Below are positions 41,645 through 50,817 of a stretch of DNA of 64,000 nucleotides, piece by piece (the first letter of the stretch is position 1; the number at the start of each line of letters is the position of its first letter). The stretch is from JACRLW01 sp050181465 (GTDB lineage Bacteria > Planctomycetota > UBA1135 > UBA2386), in contig JBFXDD010000005.1 of NCBI GenBank assembly GCA_050181465.1, forward strand, positions 1 to 64,000, read 5' to 3'. The translations under genes and the position numbers were made by a program. The notes below the pieces were generated by a model. It saw nothing but the letters and a program-made list of their open reading frames with translations, was not told the origin of the DNA and ran no database searches.

Positions 41645-44502
41645 GTGAGTGCCTCCTTCCGGTCCAGCACGATGAGCCGGCGGAGCTCCTCGTTCGAGAG
41701 TTCGGTCAGCCAGGACTCGCCGGCACCGAGCAGGGCGTTCGCCACTTCCCGCTTGCGCTCGAGCATGGTCTGGATGCGCTCTTCGAGAGTGCCCGTGCAG
41801 ACGAACTTGTGCACGAAGACGTTGCGCATCTGACCGATTCGGAAGGCTCGATCCGTGGCCTGATCCTCGACCGCCGGATTCCACCAACGGTCGTAATGGA
41901 ACACGCGGTTCGCAGCGGTCAAGTTGAGTCCGGTTCCGCCGGCCTTGAGCGACAGCACGAAGATCTTCGGGCCATCCGGTGCATCCGCTTGGAACCTCGC
42001 GACCATCTCCTCGCGATCCTTCTGGGGTACGCCGCCGTGAAGGAACAGAACGGTGCCGCCAAGGATCTCCTCGAGGTGCGTCTTGATGAGGGATCCCATC
42101 TCCTTGAACTGCGTGAAGATCAGGCAGCGATCGCCTTCCTCCAGCGCCTCCTCGAGCATTTCCGTCATCAGCTCGAGCTTGCCCGAGCGGGCGGGCAGAA
42201 CCGATCCATCGGCAAGGTAGTGCGCCGGATGGTTGCAGACCTGCTTCAGACGGAGCAACGTCGTGAGAATGGCTCCTCGGCGCTGAATTCCCTCCTGCGC
42301 GTTCTCGACCTCCTTGAGGCCTTTCTTCACGACCGCCTCGTAGAGCACGGCCTGTTCGCGCGTGAGTCGCGCGGCCACGACCTGTTCGGTCTTCTCCGGC
42401 AGATCGGAAACGATCTCAGGATCGGTCTTGAGTCGCCGCAGAACGAAAGGGCGAACCAATCGACTCAGCGTCGACGCACTGGACTTGCTGCGCTGCTTGA
42501 CGATCGGGTGTTCGAGCGTCTGCATGAAGTTGGATCGCGTCGACAGCAGGCCCTGATTGAGGAAGTCCATGATCGACCAGAGGTCGAGCGGACGGTTCTC
42601 CAGCGGAGTGCCGGTGAGCGCGATTCGGAAGTTCCCGCGCAGGTTGCGCGCAGCCTGTGACTGTTGCGTCGTCGGGTTCTTGATGTTCTGCGCCTCATCG
42701 AGAATCACGCCCGACCACACGCGCGCATGAAAGAGCTCGGCGTCACGCTGCAGCAGGTTGTAGCTCGTCAGGATGACGTGATGCTGCGCACAGCAGGCTT
42801 GAAACTCCTCGATGGTCTCGGGTCTGCCCTTGCCGTGATGCAGGATGGCTCGCAAGGTCGGTGAGAATCTCGCGATCTCACGCCGCCAGTTTCCGAGAAC
42901 GCTGACCGGGCACACGATGAGGACCGGACCGTCGGAGACCTTTCGCTCCGTCCAGTCCAGGATCATCGCCAACGCCTGAATCGTCTTGCCGAGACCCATG
43001 TCGTCGGCGAGACAGGCACCGAAGCCCTGATCGATCAGGAAGTGCAGCCACGCATGACCACGGCGCTGATAGGGCCGCAGGTCTCCGATGAAGGAATCGG
43101 GTGTTTGTCGCTCCTCGATCTTGCGCGCTTGCTCGAGGTTCTCGACCAACTTCTCGAGCCGCTCCCCCCCCACCATGCGCTCGAGTGCGAGGCCGTGCAG
43201 GTGAGTCGCGCCGCCGAGCTTGAGTCGGATCGCCTCGAAGAAACTGATGCGATCACCCTCCTCCTTGCCGCGACGACCGAACGCATTCAGCGCTTCACGA
43301 TCGCTCTTGGTGAGAAGGACGGGGCCGCGTTCGAGGAAGACAACGGGTGCCTTGCTGTCGACCAGCTTGCGGAACTCGTCGTCGGAGAGCTCGCGTTCAC
43401 CCAGCGCGAGCGACCACCGGAAGTCGAACCACGGCCTCAACTCGCCGGCACTGTCCGGCGCCTCACGCAACGTGACGATCGCGGACAGTCGCTGGATGCG
43501 CTCGACGCCGGGCAGTGTGACGGCACAACCCTCGGTCTCGAGCAGAGTCAGATGATCCAGTAGTTGATCGAGTTCGCTACGGTCGAGCGATGCCCGGCCT
43601 CCGGCGACATTCATCGCCCGATGGATGGGAGGCAGCCGATGTCCGATCTCTGCGAGCTGTTCTTCGACGGTGTTGAGGCTCTGCACCGCGAGTGGATCGG
43701 GTAGTGGGTCGCGCGTCAGACGCTGGCGAAAGTCGTCGAGCGGATAGCCGATGGGCAAGCCCGGGATGGGCCGAAGCGAGAGCTGGACGGCCCACGCAGA
43801 GCCATCCTCGAGATTCTTCTCCGGAACGATGACTTCGATCGCCGGCTGCGGTCGGCTCTCGTGGAACGCGGTCGGCACTCGTTCGGCAGCGGCGAGCCCG
43901 GCGTGGTAGTCACGCGCACGAGTGTGCACTGCAAAGTTGACGAAGCTGAGTGCCAGGTTCCGTGCCGTCACCGCGTAGACCGGCGCATCGTCGAGAGCCA
44001 CCCGCGCCGTTCGGAGCATCCCCGGCGCAAGCTCCGCGACCGCAGCCAGAAGCGTGAGCAATCGAGGCGACCACACGGGCGCGAAATCGAGGGCTCCGCC
44101 GGAGCCGAGCGGTGCGAAGGCGCCGCGTTCGAGAATCGCCGTGGCCAGGCGGGAGGCTGTCGTCAGAAAGACGAGACCTGGCTGAGTCCTCGCCGGCTCG
44201 TGATCGATCAGGAACGGGATCGCCTGCTCCAGGGGGAGCCCCTTTGCTGGCAGTCGCCAGAGCCCGGGGGCAAGTCGAGCCTGCCCGTGCTTGCCGGCGA
44301 AGCCGGCGGGAGTCAGCGGGGCGAGTGTCTCCTCATCGGTCGGCAGGAGGACCTCGATCTCGAGGTCTCGCAGACTCTGTCGTAATTCCGCCGGCAGATG
44401 GTCCGCAGCAGACTCCGGACCATCGTGGCAGAAGAAGGCTACACACGCGTCAGCAGGACGTCGCGCGTGCAGGTAAGTGGCATCGAACCAGGCGGATCGC
44501 AT
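41641..44502 (-). CDS. SWI2/SNF2-family DNA-dependent ATPase
   Basis: 953 residues. The N-terminal 450 residues are an unrecognised, bacterial-type extension of mixed alpha/beta. The helicase core follows: LADDMGLGKT (motif I), LIVCPVSVLGNW (Ia), ILDEAQNIKN (II, DEAQ box), ALTGTPLENR (III), then the second lobe with CLIFTQFKEM, LFLHGGVPQKDRE, LSLKAGGTGLNLT and DRWWNPAVEDQATDRAFRIGQ (in parts, V-VI). It translocates on double-stranded DNA and may remove proteins or act in repair. It forms a two-gene unit with the SWIM protein. Confidence 0.95.
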   Translation of the reverse strand: MRSAWFDATYLHARRPADACVAFFCHDGPESAADHLPAELRQSLRDLEIEVLLPTDEETLAPLTPAGFAGKHGQARLAPGLWRLPAKGLPLEQAIPFLIDHEPARTQPGLVFLTTASRLATAILERGAFAPLGSGGALDFAPVWSPRLLTLLAAVAELAPGMLRTARVALDDAPVYAVTARNLALSFVNFAVHTRARDYHAGLAAAERVPTAFHESRPQPAIEVIVPEKNLEDGSAWAVQLSLRPIPGLPIGYPLDDFRQRLTRDPLPDPLAVQSLNTVEEQLAEIGHRLPPIHRAMNVAGGRASLDRSELDQLLDHLTLLETEGCAVTLPGVERIQRLSAIVTLREAPDSAGELRPWFDFRWSLALGERELSDDEFRKLVDSKAPVVFLERGPVLLTKSDREALNAFGRRGKEEGDRISFFEAIRLKLGGATHLHGLALERMVGGERLEKLVENLEQARKIEERQTPDSFIGDLRPYQRRGHAWLHFLIDQGFGACLADDMGLGKTIQALAMILDWTERKVSDGPVLIVCPVSVLGNWRREIARFSPTLRAILHHGKGRPETIEEFQACCAQHHVILTSYNLLQRDAELFHARVWSGVILDEAQNIKNPTTQQSQAARNLRGNFRIALTGTPLENRPLDLWSIMDFLNQGLLSTRSNFMQTLEHPIVKQRSKSSASTLSRLVRPFVLRRLKTDPEIVSDLPEKTEQVVAARLTREQAVLYEAVVKKGLKEVENAQEGIQRRGAILTTLLRLKQVCNHPAHYLADGSVLPARSGKLELMTEMLEEALEEGDRCLIFTQFKEMGSLIKTHLEEILGGTVLFLHGGVPQKDREEMVARFQADAPDGPKIFVLSLKAGGTGLNLTAANRVFHYDRWWNPAVEDQATDRAFRIGQMRNVFVHKFVCTGTLEERIQTMLERKREVANALLGAGESWLTELSNEELRRLIVLDRKEALT

Positions 44503-44532
44503 CCGTTGTCGGTGACGCTCTACGAAGAACGA

Positions 44533-44559
44533 CGGCCCGCCGGGTCACTCGGCGAGCCG
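44533..44559 (-). terminator. Terminator of the act-cox operon
   Basis: On the minus strand, CGGCTCGCCG pairs with CGGCGGGCCG over ten bases (one T-G) around AGTGACC, followed by a T-rich CGTTCTT. It lies 47 nt after coxD and before the SNF2 start. Confidence 0.5.
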
Positions 44560-44606
44560 TGAAAGGCACGGAATCTTCGGATCGGCGGGAATCCTCGCCG
44601 GAAGTC

Positions 44607-45002
44607 TCAGTGCTTCGGGCCGTTGATGAGCGACATCTGTCCCGGCTCAGCCATGCCGCGCGTCGATACGTCGGCCAAGGTGAAGAGGAACAGAAGCGAC
44701 AGAAAGATGAAGGACCCGATGAACGCGATGTTGTTCATGGCCGTGTCCCACTTCAAGTGCATGAAGATGGTCATGACCAAGCCTGCCTTGACGGAGGCGA
44801 TGAGCACGGCGATCAGCATGTTGGCCGAGCCGAAGTCGACTCGCGACACCGCCACCGTGACCACCGTCAGGAAGCACAGCGCAGCATACGTCTTGAAGAA
44901 CAGGGCGAACGAGGAAACGTGGGCGTGATGCGAGTGGTCGACGACCGGGTTCGCATGATGCGTGTCGTGTCCTGCGTGGGAAGCTTGTCCGGAGTCGGCC
45001 AT
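44607..45002 (-). CDS. coxD: Cytochrome c oxidase subunit IV
   Basis: 131 residues. A His-rich cytosolic N terminus (SHAGHDTHHANPVVDHSHHAH, in parts) is followed by three transmembrane helices with the family pattern SFALFFKTYAALCFLTVVTV, MLIAVLIASVKAGLVMTIFMHLKW and a last hydrophobic helix. The ATG overlaps the coxC stop by one base (TGATG). It stabilises the caa3 oxidase. It is the last gene of the operon. Confidence 0.88.
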   Translation of the reverse strand: MADSGQASHAGHDTHHANPVVDHSHHAHVSSFALFFKTYAALCFLTVVTVAVSRVDFGSANMLIAVLIASVKAGLVMTIFMHLKWDTAMNNIAFIGSFIFLSLLFLFTLADVSTRGMAEPGQMSLINGPKH

Positions 45003-45697
45003 CAGGGCACCAGGTAGAGCAGCGGGAACAGGAAGATCCAGATGAGGTCGACCACGTGCCAGTAGAGGCCGATCAGATCGACGGGGATGTACCAGCCCGA
45101 GTGGAAGCGGCCCTGGCCACCGCGCCAGATGAGCCAGCCGATGGCGATCATGCCGATCAACACGTGAAGACCGTGGATACCGGTCATCGTGAAGTAGATC
45201 GAGAAGAACAGGCGAGGGTGTGCGTGGCCGGCGAGGACTTCGGCGTAGTGACCGTCGGGCTGCCAGAGCTGGGTGAAGGGGAAGATGCCGTGCGAGAACT
45301 TTCCGGTGTACTCGATGTACTTCACCACCATGAAGCCGCCCGCGAGGATCACGGTCAGCCACAGCCAGCGGATCATCTCCTTCTTGGAGCTGAGCTGCGA
45401 GGCGCGCACGCCGTTCGCCATGGTCCAAGAACTCGTGAGCAGGAAGACGGTGTTCAGCGCACCGAGCTTCCAGTCCAGCAGCGAACCGCCAGCGCGGAAC
45501 GAGTCTTCGTAGATGTGGTGGTAGTAGATGTAGGCGGCAAACAAGCCACCGAACAGCATGATTTCCGTGACGAGGAACAGCCAGAAGCCGAACTTTGCCG
45601 ACTGGTATTCATGGTCGGCCGTCTTGAAGTGATGCGGGACTACGTGCGGCTGAAAGCCGCCGTCCGGGGTCGGTGTGACGATGGTTGCGTGACTCAT
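45002..45697 (-). CDS. coxC: Cytochrome c oxidase subunit III
   Basis: 231 residues with seven transmembrane helices. KFGFWLFLVTEIMLFGGLFAAYIYY at the first helices, FFSIYFTMTGIHGLHVLIGM and YWHVVDLIWIFLFPLLYLV at the end are canonical for subunit III (listed in parts). It does not carry redox centres and shapes proton uptake. It starts right after coxA with a 1-nt gap. Its stop touches coxD. Confidence 0.94.
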   Translation of the reverse strand: MSHATIVTPTPDGGFQPHVVPHHFKTADHEYQSAKFGFWLFLVTEIMLFGGLFAAYIYYHHIYEDSFRAGGSLLDWKLGALNTVFLLTSSWTMANGVRASQLSSKKEMIRWLWLTVILAGGFMVVKYIEYTGKFSHGIFPFTQLWQPDGHYAEVLAGHAHPRLFFSIYFTMTGIHGLHVLIGMIAIGWLIWRGGQGRFHSGWYIPVDLIGLYWHVVDLIWIFLFPLLYLVP

Positions 45698-45698
45698 C

Positions 45699-47339
45699 TC
45701 AGCCCTTCAGGGTGGGACCGTAGTCGTAGAGCTTGCCGGGGCTCGGCTCTTCGTCGAAGTTGTAGAGGTTCGGCGGCGTAGGGCACTTCCAGTCCAGGGT
45801 CACGCCACCCCAGTGGTTGCTCCTCGCCTTCTTGCCGGCGATCAGAGAATGCAGCAGGTAGCCGACCATGAGCGCGAATCCTGCGCCGAGGATGAGCGCA
45901 CCCACCGTGGACGCACGGTGGTAGCCGACGAACTCGGGGTCGTAGGTGGCATAGCGTCGCGGCATGCCCTGGCTGCCCATCACGAACTGGGGCAAGAAGG
46001 TCACGTTGAAGCCGATCAGGATGGTGATCGCCGCGAGACTCGCGAGCTTCTCGTTGTACATCCGACCGAACATCTTCGGCCACCAGTGGTGCACGCCGGC
46101 GAAGAAGGCCAGCGCGGTCGAACCCATCATCACCGCGTGGAAGTGCGCAACCACGAAGTAGGTGTCGTGGAGATGGATGTCGATGTTGATCGCCGCGAGG
46201 TAGACGCCGGTCAACCCACCGATCGTGAAGATGATCAGGAAGGAGATCGCGTAGAGCATCGGCGCGGTCATCGCGACCGAGCCCCCCCAAATGGTCCCAA
46301 CCCAGGAGAAGACCTTGATCGCGGTTGGAATCGCAACGAGCACGGTGAGGAACGAGAACGCCATCATGGCGAACTCGGACTGACCGCTCGTGTACATGTG
46401 GTGTCCCCACACGAGGAAGCTGATGACCGCGATCGCAATGGAGCTGAACGCGAGCAGCTTGTAGCCGAACAGCGGACGCCGTGAGTGAACCGACACCACC
46501 TCGCTGATCACTCCCATGCCCGGCAGGATCATGATGTAGACCGCCGGGTGGGAGTAGAACCAGAACATGTGCTGAAAGAAGACCGGATCACCGCCCTCGG
46601 TCGGGTCGAAGATGCCGATGTGGTAGATGTGCTCGAAGGCGAGCAGCAACACCGTCACGCCCAGCACCGGAGTCGCGAGGACCTGCAGCACGGACGCCGC
46701 GTAGATCGCCCAGCAGAACAGCGGCATGTCGAACCACCCCATCCCCTTGGCGCGCATCTTGTGCATCGTCACGAGGAAGTTGAGGCCGGTGAAGATCGAG
46801 CTGAAGCCCAGGATGAAGACGCCCACACCGGCGGTCAGCACCGAAGTCTGCGTCTTCAGACTCCACGGCGTGTAGAAGGTCCAGCCGGTGTCGAGTCCGC
46901 CGACGACCGTTCCGATCACCAGCAGCACCGTGCCGGTGAGCCACAGGTAGAAGCTCGCGAGATTCAGCCTGGGAAGCGCCACATCCGGCGCGCCGATCAG
47001 CAAGGGGAGCGCGAAGTTCGCCAGCGACCCCGGGATCGCCGGGATGATGAACGCGAACACCATGAACGCACCGTGCTGCGTGAACAGCTTGTTGTAGGTG
47101 TCGTTGCTGAACATCCCCTCGCCGGTCTCACCTGGATTCCACAGGTGGACGCGAAGCAGGAGGGCGAACACTCCGCCGATCACGAAGGCAAGGGTGACGC
47201 CGAACAAGTACATCAGGCCGATGCGCTTGTGGTCGAGGGTGGTGACCCACGACATCACGCCCTTGGTGACGCGGAGGTAGTCCGGTTCGCGGCGCGGCGT
47301 GTCGACCGCGAGTTCGCGAGGTGGTGCGTAAGTAGTCAT
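45699..47339 (-). CDS. coxA: Cytochrome c oxidase subunit I, A2-type
   Basis: 546 residues, twelve transmembrane helices. It holds heme a, heme a3 and CuB. Heme a ligands lie in the FTQHGAFMVFAF segment and the VVAHFHAVMMG segment; CuB/heme a3 ligands in FWFYSHPAVYIMILPGMG, GHHMYTSG and DTYFVVAHFH. The YSHPAVY sequence replaces the XGHPE of A1 oxidases, so the Glu of the D-channel is absent and this is an A2-type enzyme like Rhodothermus and Thermus caa3. It pumps protons while reducing oxygen to water. Confidence 0.97.
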   Translation of the reverse strand: MTTYAPPRELAVDTPRREPDYLRVTKGVMSWVTTLDHKRIGLMYLFGVTLAFVIGGVFALLLRVHLWNPGETGEGMFSNDTYNKLFTQHGAFMVFAFIIPAIPGSLANFALPLLIGAPDVALPRLNLASFYLWLTGTVLLVIGTVVGGLDTGWTFYTPWSLKTQTSVLTAGVGVFILGFSSIFTGLNFLVTMHKMRAKGMGWFDMPLFCWAIYAASVLQVLATPVLGVTVLLLAFEHIYHIGIFDPTEGGDPVFFQHMFWFYSHPAVYIMILPGMGVISEVVSVHSRRPLFGYKLLAFSSIAIAVISFLVWGHHMYTSGQSEFAMMAFSFLTVLVAIPTAIKVFSWVGTIWGGSVAMTAPMLYAISFLIIFTIGGLTGVYLAAINIDIHLHDTYFVVAHFHAVMMGSTALAFFAGVHHWWPKMFGRMYNEKLASLAAITILIGFNVTFLPQFVMGSQGMPRRYATYDPEFVGYHRASTVGALILGAGFALMVGYLLHSLIAGKKARSNHWGGVTLDWKCPTPPNLYNFDEEPSPGKLYDYGPTLKG

Positions 47340-47358
47340 CGCGTGCGTTCCTCCAGCT

Positions 47359-48306
47359 TCACTTCAGGGTCTTGATCCAGGTGATGAGATCCGCGAGCTG
47401 TTCCGCGTTGATCTGTGCTTCCGTAAACACGGGCATCAAGCCCTTCGTGTAGCTCTCGACGACCTGCGAGTGCGGATCGCGGATCGACTGGGTGATGTAG
47501 GCTTCATCGGCGGTGTAACTCGAGCCGTCGTCGAACCGACCTTGACGACCGAACAGGCCGTGGAAGGACGGGCCGACGAGGCGGACGTCCTTCATCGTCG
47601 AGTGGCAAGCGGCGCAGCCGTTGAGCTTGTAGTAGTACTCTCCGCGACCTTCGGCCGTCTCCGGCAACACATTCCAGGGCTTCTTCGCGTAGTCCTCGGC
47701 GGACACCACGTGGATGGTCTTGCGCATCAAGGAGTGGCCGGTGCCGCAGTACTCGGCGCAGTAGAGCGTGTATTCGCCGATGCGGTTGGGCTGGAACCAG
47801 ATCTGGTTGCGGAATCCGGGAACGATGTCGCGCTTGGCGCGGAAGGCCGGAATGTAGAACGCGTGGAGCACGTCCTGACTGGTGAGCGACACCAAGGCCG
47901 GCTTGTCGACCTCGAAGTACAAGGTCTCGCTCTTCGTCGTCTCGCCGGGGTGATACAGGTTCCAACCGTAGGTGAACGCTTCGGCTCGGTACTTCCTTGC
48001 GTCGGCCGGAGCGACCTGTTGCGGCAGCACTCCCTTGAATCCCCAGGCGAAGACCACGATCACGACCACCGTCGGAACCAGGGTCCAGATCACCTCGAGC
48101 TTCGTGTTGTGGGTCACATCGGAAGCTGCGAGCTGGTCTTCCGAACGCCGACGCCAGCGAATCGAAGAGTAGACCAAGAGGCCGAGAATGAGCGCGAAGG
48201 AGCCGAGGCTCACCCACGTCAGGAAGTAGAACAACGCGTCGTGATCCGCCGCGAACGTCGATGCGGGCGGCGGGAGCTGGCCCAGTGGATCTTGGAAGGC
48301 AATCAC
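47359..48306 (-). CDS. coxB: Cytochrome c oxidase subunit II with fused cytochrome c domain (caa3)
   Basis: 315 residues. Two transmembrane helices (LFYFLTWVSLGSFALIL and IWTLVPTVVVIVVFAWGF) hold a periplasmic cupredoxin domain. The CuA site is complete: His in DVLHAFYIPAF and the CAEYCGTGHSLM loop. From about residue 215 a cytochrome c domain follows with heme site CAACH and a later Met ligand (KGLMPVF). This fusion defines caa3 oxidases, which take electrons from a membrane partner; here ActE is the obvious donor. It is downstream of sco and upstream of coxA. Confidence 0.95.
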   Translation of the reverse strand: MIAFQDPLGQLPPPASTFAADHDALFYFLTWVSLGSFALILGLLVYSSIRWRRRSEDQLAASDVTHNTKLEVIWTLVPTVVVIVVFAWGFKGVLPQQVAPADARKYRAEAFTYGWNLYHPGETTKSETLYFEVDKPALVSLTSQDVLHAFYIPAFRAKRDIVPGFRNQIWFQPNRIGEYTLYCAEYCGTGHSLMRKTIHVVSAEDYAKKPWNVLPETAEGRGEYYYKLNGCAACHSTMKDVRLVGPSFHGLFGRQGRFDDGSSYTADEAYITQSIRDPHSQVVESYTKGLMPVFTEAQINAEQLADLITWIKTLK

Positions 48307-48321
48307 GGGTCTATCTGCCGA

Positions 48322-49182
48322 TCAGACGGGAGACGGGGTCGCCGCAGCCTGCGCGCGCTCACGCAGTTCACGACGACGGAGGAGGATGATCATCGCAGCG
48401 AGTGCGAAGACGGTTACGACGCCGCCGATGCGGACCACGGTCATCGCAGTCACCTCATAGCGGCCGGACTCAGGATTGAAGGTCATGCAAGTGACGACCA
48501 GGCGCTCGAGGAAGCTACCGACCTTGCCGTTGCCGGCCTCGATCACCGCACGCCGCAGCGTGGTTGCGGTGTAGTCGCCGTCGTCGAGGTAGCGGGTGAT
48601 CGTGCCGTCGGCTGCGAGGATGACGATCACCGGCGGGTGATCGATCTCGCTCGAAACCGGATCGCGCCGGAAGCCCCAGCCGACGCTGTCGGCAAGCTTG
48701 CGGGTCTGTTCGCTCGAGCCCACGGTCAACCGCCAGTGCTCGGCCCAGTCACCGAGCGACTTGGCGGCGACGTACGAGCTCTTCTTCTCGACGGCGAGTT
48801 CGACCGTCTCGGACTCGGCGACGCTCACGGTCAACAGGTTCAGGTCCCGGCCCGGCAGCAGCCCGCTGTCAGCCATGCGCTCGAGCAGATGGTTCAGGAC
48901 CAGCCCGCACATCCCCGGACATCCGTAGTAGCCGAGGTTGAGGATCGTGGGGCGCCCTCCACCCAACTCGCGCTCGGGAACGAATGCCTGACCGCGGTCA
49001 TCGATCAAGGTGACGTCGAGCGCAGCCTTGGCGCCGAGCTTGTTGGTCACGATGGCCGAACCATCGAGAACCGGCGGAACATGCATTCCTTGGCTCCACG
49101 CGGGGTTCGCGAGAAGCACGAGCGTCACGAGCCGGAGCGTCGCTCTGGCCAAACGTCGAACGGATTGCACGGAAGGGAACAT
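48322..49182 (-). CDS. SCO1/SenC copper chaperone
   Basis: 286 residues from ATG 49182. A signal/anchor is followed by the thioredoxin-like SCO fold. The copper ligands are the Cys pair in GYYGCPGMCGLVLNHL (C-x3-C) and the His in EIDHPPVIVIL. A C-terminal transmembrane helix (VVRIGGVVTVFALAAMIILL) adds a second anchor, as in many SCO proteins from act-cox clusters. It delivers copper to CuA in CoxB, the gene just downstream. Confidence 0.9.
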   Translation of the reverse strand: MFPSVQSVRRLARATLRLVTLVLLANPAWSQGMHVPPVLDGSAIVTNKLGAKAALDVTLIDDRGQAFVPERELGGGRPTILNLGYYGCPGMCGLVLNHLLERMADSGLLPGRDLNLLTVSVAESETVELAVEKKSSYVAAKSLGDWAEHWRLTVGSSEQTRKLADSVGWGFRRDPVSSEIDHPPVIVILAADGTITRYLDDGDYTATTLRRAVIEAGNGKVGSFLERLVVTCMTFNPESGRYEVTAMTVVRIGGVVTVFALAAMIILLRRRELRERAQAAATPSPV

Positions 49183-49205
49183 CGCTCGCTCTCGAGGGTC
49201 GTCTC

Positions 49206-49517
49206 TCAGCGCTTCTCGTTGGTCTGGACGTAGTTGCGGATGGCGTCGTCGACGCTCTTGCCGCCGGCCGCACCGGACAGCTCTCGCTCTTCCTTCGCCT
49301 CGAGCACCGCCCGCTGTTCGGGAGTTGCGAGTTCGACGGCCAGATGCTTTTGGTGCTGGATGATCTGCTCGTAGAGGGCGAACAGCACCCACATGATGCC
49401 GAAGACGCCAACCGTGCTGCCGACAAGCCACAGAGTCAACTTCTTGGCGTCGACATCGTGAGTGAAGTCGAGGTCTTCGTGACCGTGAGCAGCGTGAGAA
49501 TCGTGTGCGTGACCCAT
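49206..49517 (-). CDS. Small single-helix membrane protein of the act-cox operon
   Basis: 103 residues from ATG 49517 (MGHAHDSHAAHGHEDLD). The His-rich start is followed by one transmembrane helix (LTLWLVGSTVGVFGIMWVLF), then a charged coiled tail with KEERELSGAAGGKS and DDAIRNYVQTNEKR. The family is not recognised. Its place between actF and sco suggests it assembles or joins the two complexes. Confidence 0.7.
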   Translation of the reverse strand: MGHAHDSHAAHGHEDLDFTHDVDAKKLTLWLVGSTVGVFGIMWVLFALYEQIIQHQKHLAVELATPEQRAVLEAKEERELSGAAGGKSVDDAIRNYVQTNEKR

Positions 49518-49536
49518 ATCGCGGACCTGGCTCGAG

Positions 49537-50778
49537 TCAGATGTTGTGGAAGTGCAGCGACTCCGCGAGGCGCGGATCACGCTCCGGAATGAGGGGCGAC
49601 GAGGCCAGGTTCCGAAGCACCAGACCAGCGAACACTCCGATCATCCCGATCATGCTGGTGAAGTCGGTCCATTCGAAGTGCGGTCCGTGCTGGTGATGGC
49701 TCGGCATGATCTGGAACTGCATGTCGAACCAGTGCATGACCAGAAGGAAGATCGCACCGATCGCGAGCGTGCCCAAGCGTCGCTTGATGTGCCGGGACAT
49801 CAGGAAGACGAAGGGCACCAGGAAGTGGCCGATCACGAGGGTGAGGAACACGGCCTTCCACCCGTCATGCGTTCGGTGCTGGTACCACTCGGTCTCCTCC
49901 GGCAGGTTGGCGTACCAGATCAGCATGTACTGCGAGAAGCTCGTGTAGGCCCAGAACACCATGAAGGCGAACATGAGCTTGCCGATGTCGTGGTAGTGCT
50001 CGGTGGTGACCACCGACTGCAAGTAACCCTTGCCGCGCAGCCACACGCAGACGAGCCCGAGGAAGGCCAGGGTCACCATCGCCGAGCCCGCGAAGTAGAT
50101 CACCCCGAACATGGTCGAGAACCAGTGGGGCGTCAGCGACATCATCCAGTCGATGGCAGCCAGGGTGATGGTGATGGCGAACACCAGCAGGCCCGGAGCG
50201 GCGACGCGGGCCATCTTCAACGTCACTGCCGGGTCACCGCTCTGATCCTGTCCGAGACTCTTCGTTCGGAAGAACCGAGCCAGCAAGCCCCAGATCGCGA
50301 AGAATGCGACTGCGCGGATGTAGAAGAAGGTCGAGTTCAGGTAGCCCGACTTCCCTTGCAAGATGTGGTCGTGATCGACCGCATCGTGGTGCATCCAGTG
50401 GAAGATGTGCGGAGCCCCGATGGCGATCGGCACGAACAGGAGCGCCATCCATGGGAAGAGCAATCCCATGGTGTTCTCCGCGATGCGGCGCACGACCACG
50501 CTCCAGCCGGCGCGGGTGATGTGCTGGACCATCACGAAGAACAGCGAGCCCAGCGCGAGGCTGAGCACGAACATGTAGGCGACCAGGTAAGCCAGGAGCG
50601 CGTGGATCTTGTTTTCCTCGGTGCCGAAGAAGAACGCGCCAGCAATGCTGGCGACGAGCGCGAGTACCCCGACTCCGAGGAGTCCTTTCTGCGCCGCTTC
50701 GAGATCCCCGGTCTTCACTCGGGTCACGAGACCCGGAGCGAGCTGTTCGATCGTCGGTGCAATCGTGTTGGCAGTCAT
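49537..50778 (-). CDS. actF: Alternative complex III subunit ActF
   Basis: 413 residues, about ten transmembrane helices and related to ActC/NrfD. Marked segments are MFVLSLALGSLFFVMVQHITRAGWSV, HWMHHDAVDHDHIL and FMVFWAYTSFSQYMLIWYANLPEET (in parts). It is the second quinol:cytochrome c oxidoreductase membrane subunit. Without a bc1 complex in view, ACIII probably serves as the quinol oxidase branch. It lies 40 nt after actE. Confidence 0.9.
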   Translation of the reverse strand: MTANTIAPTIEQLAPGLVTRVKTGDLEAAQKGLLGVGVLALVASIAGAFFFGTEENKIHALLAYLVAYMFVLSLALGSLFFVMVQHITRAGWSVVVRRIAENTMGLLFPWMALLFVPIAIGAPHIFHWMHHDAVDHDHILQGKSGYLNSTFFYIRAVAFFAIWGLLARFFRTKSLGQDQSGDPAVTLKMARVAAPGLLVFAITITLAAIDWMMSLTPHWFSTMFGVIYFAGSAMVTLAFLGLVCVWLRGKGYLQSVVTTEHYHDIGKLMFAFMVFWAYTSFSQYMLIWYANLPEETEWYQHRTHDGWKAVFLTLVIGHFLVPFVFLMSRHIKRRLGTLAIGAIFLLVMHWFDMQFQIMPSHHQHGPHFEWTDFTSMIGMIGVFAGLVLRNLASSPLIPERDPRLAESLHFHNI

Positions 50779-50817
50779 TCGATCCGCTAGATGGTCGATG
50801 TCAGAGGACGGGAGAAC

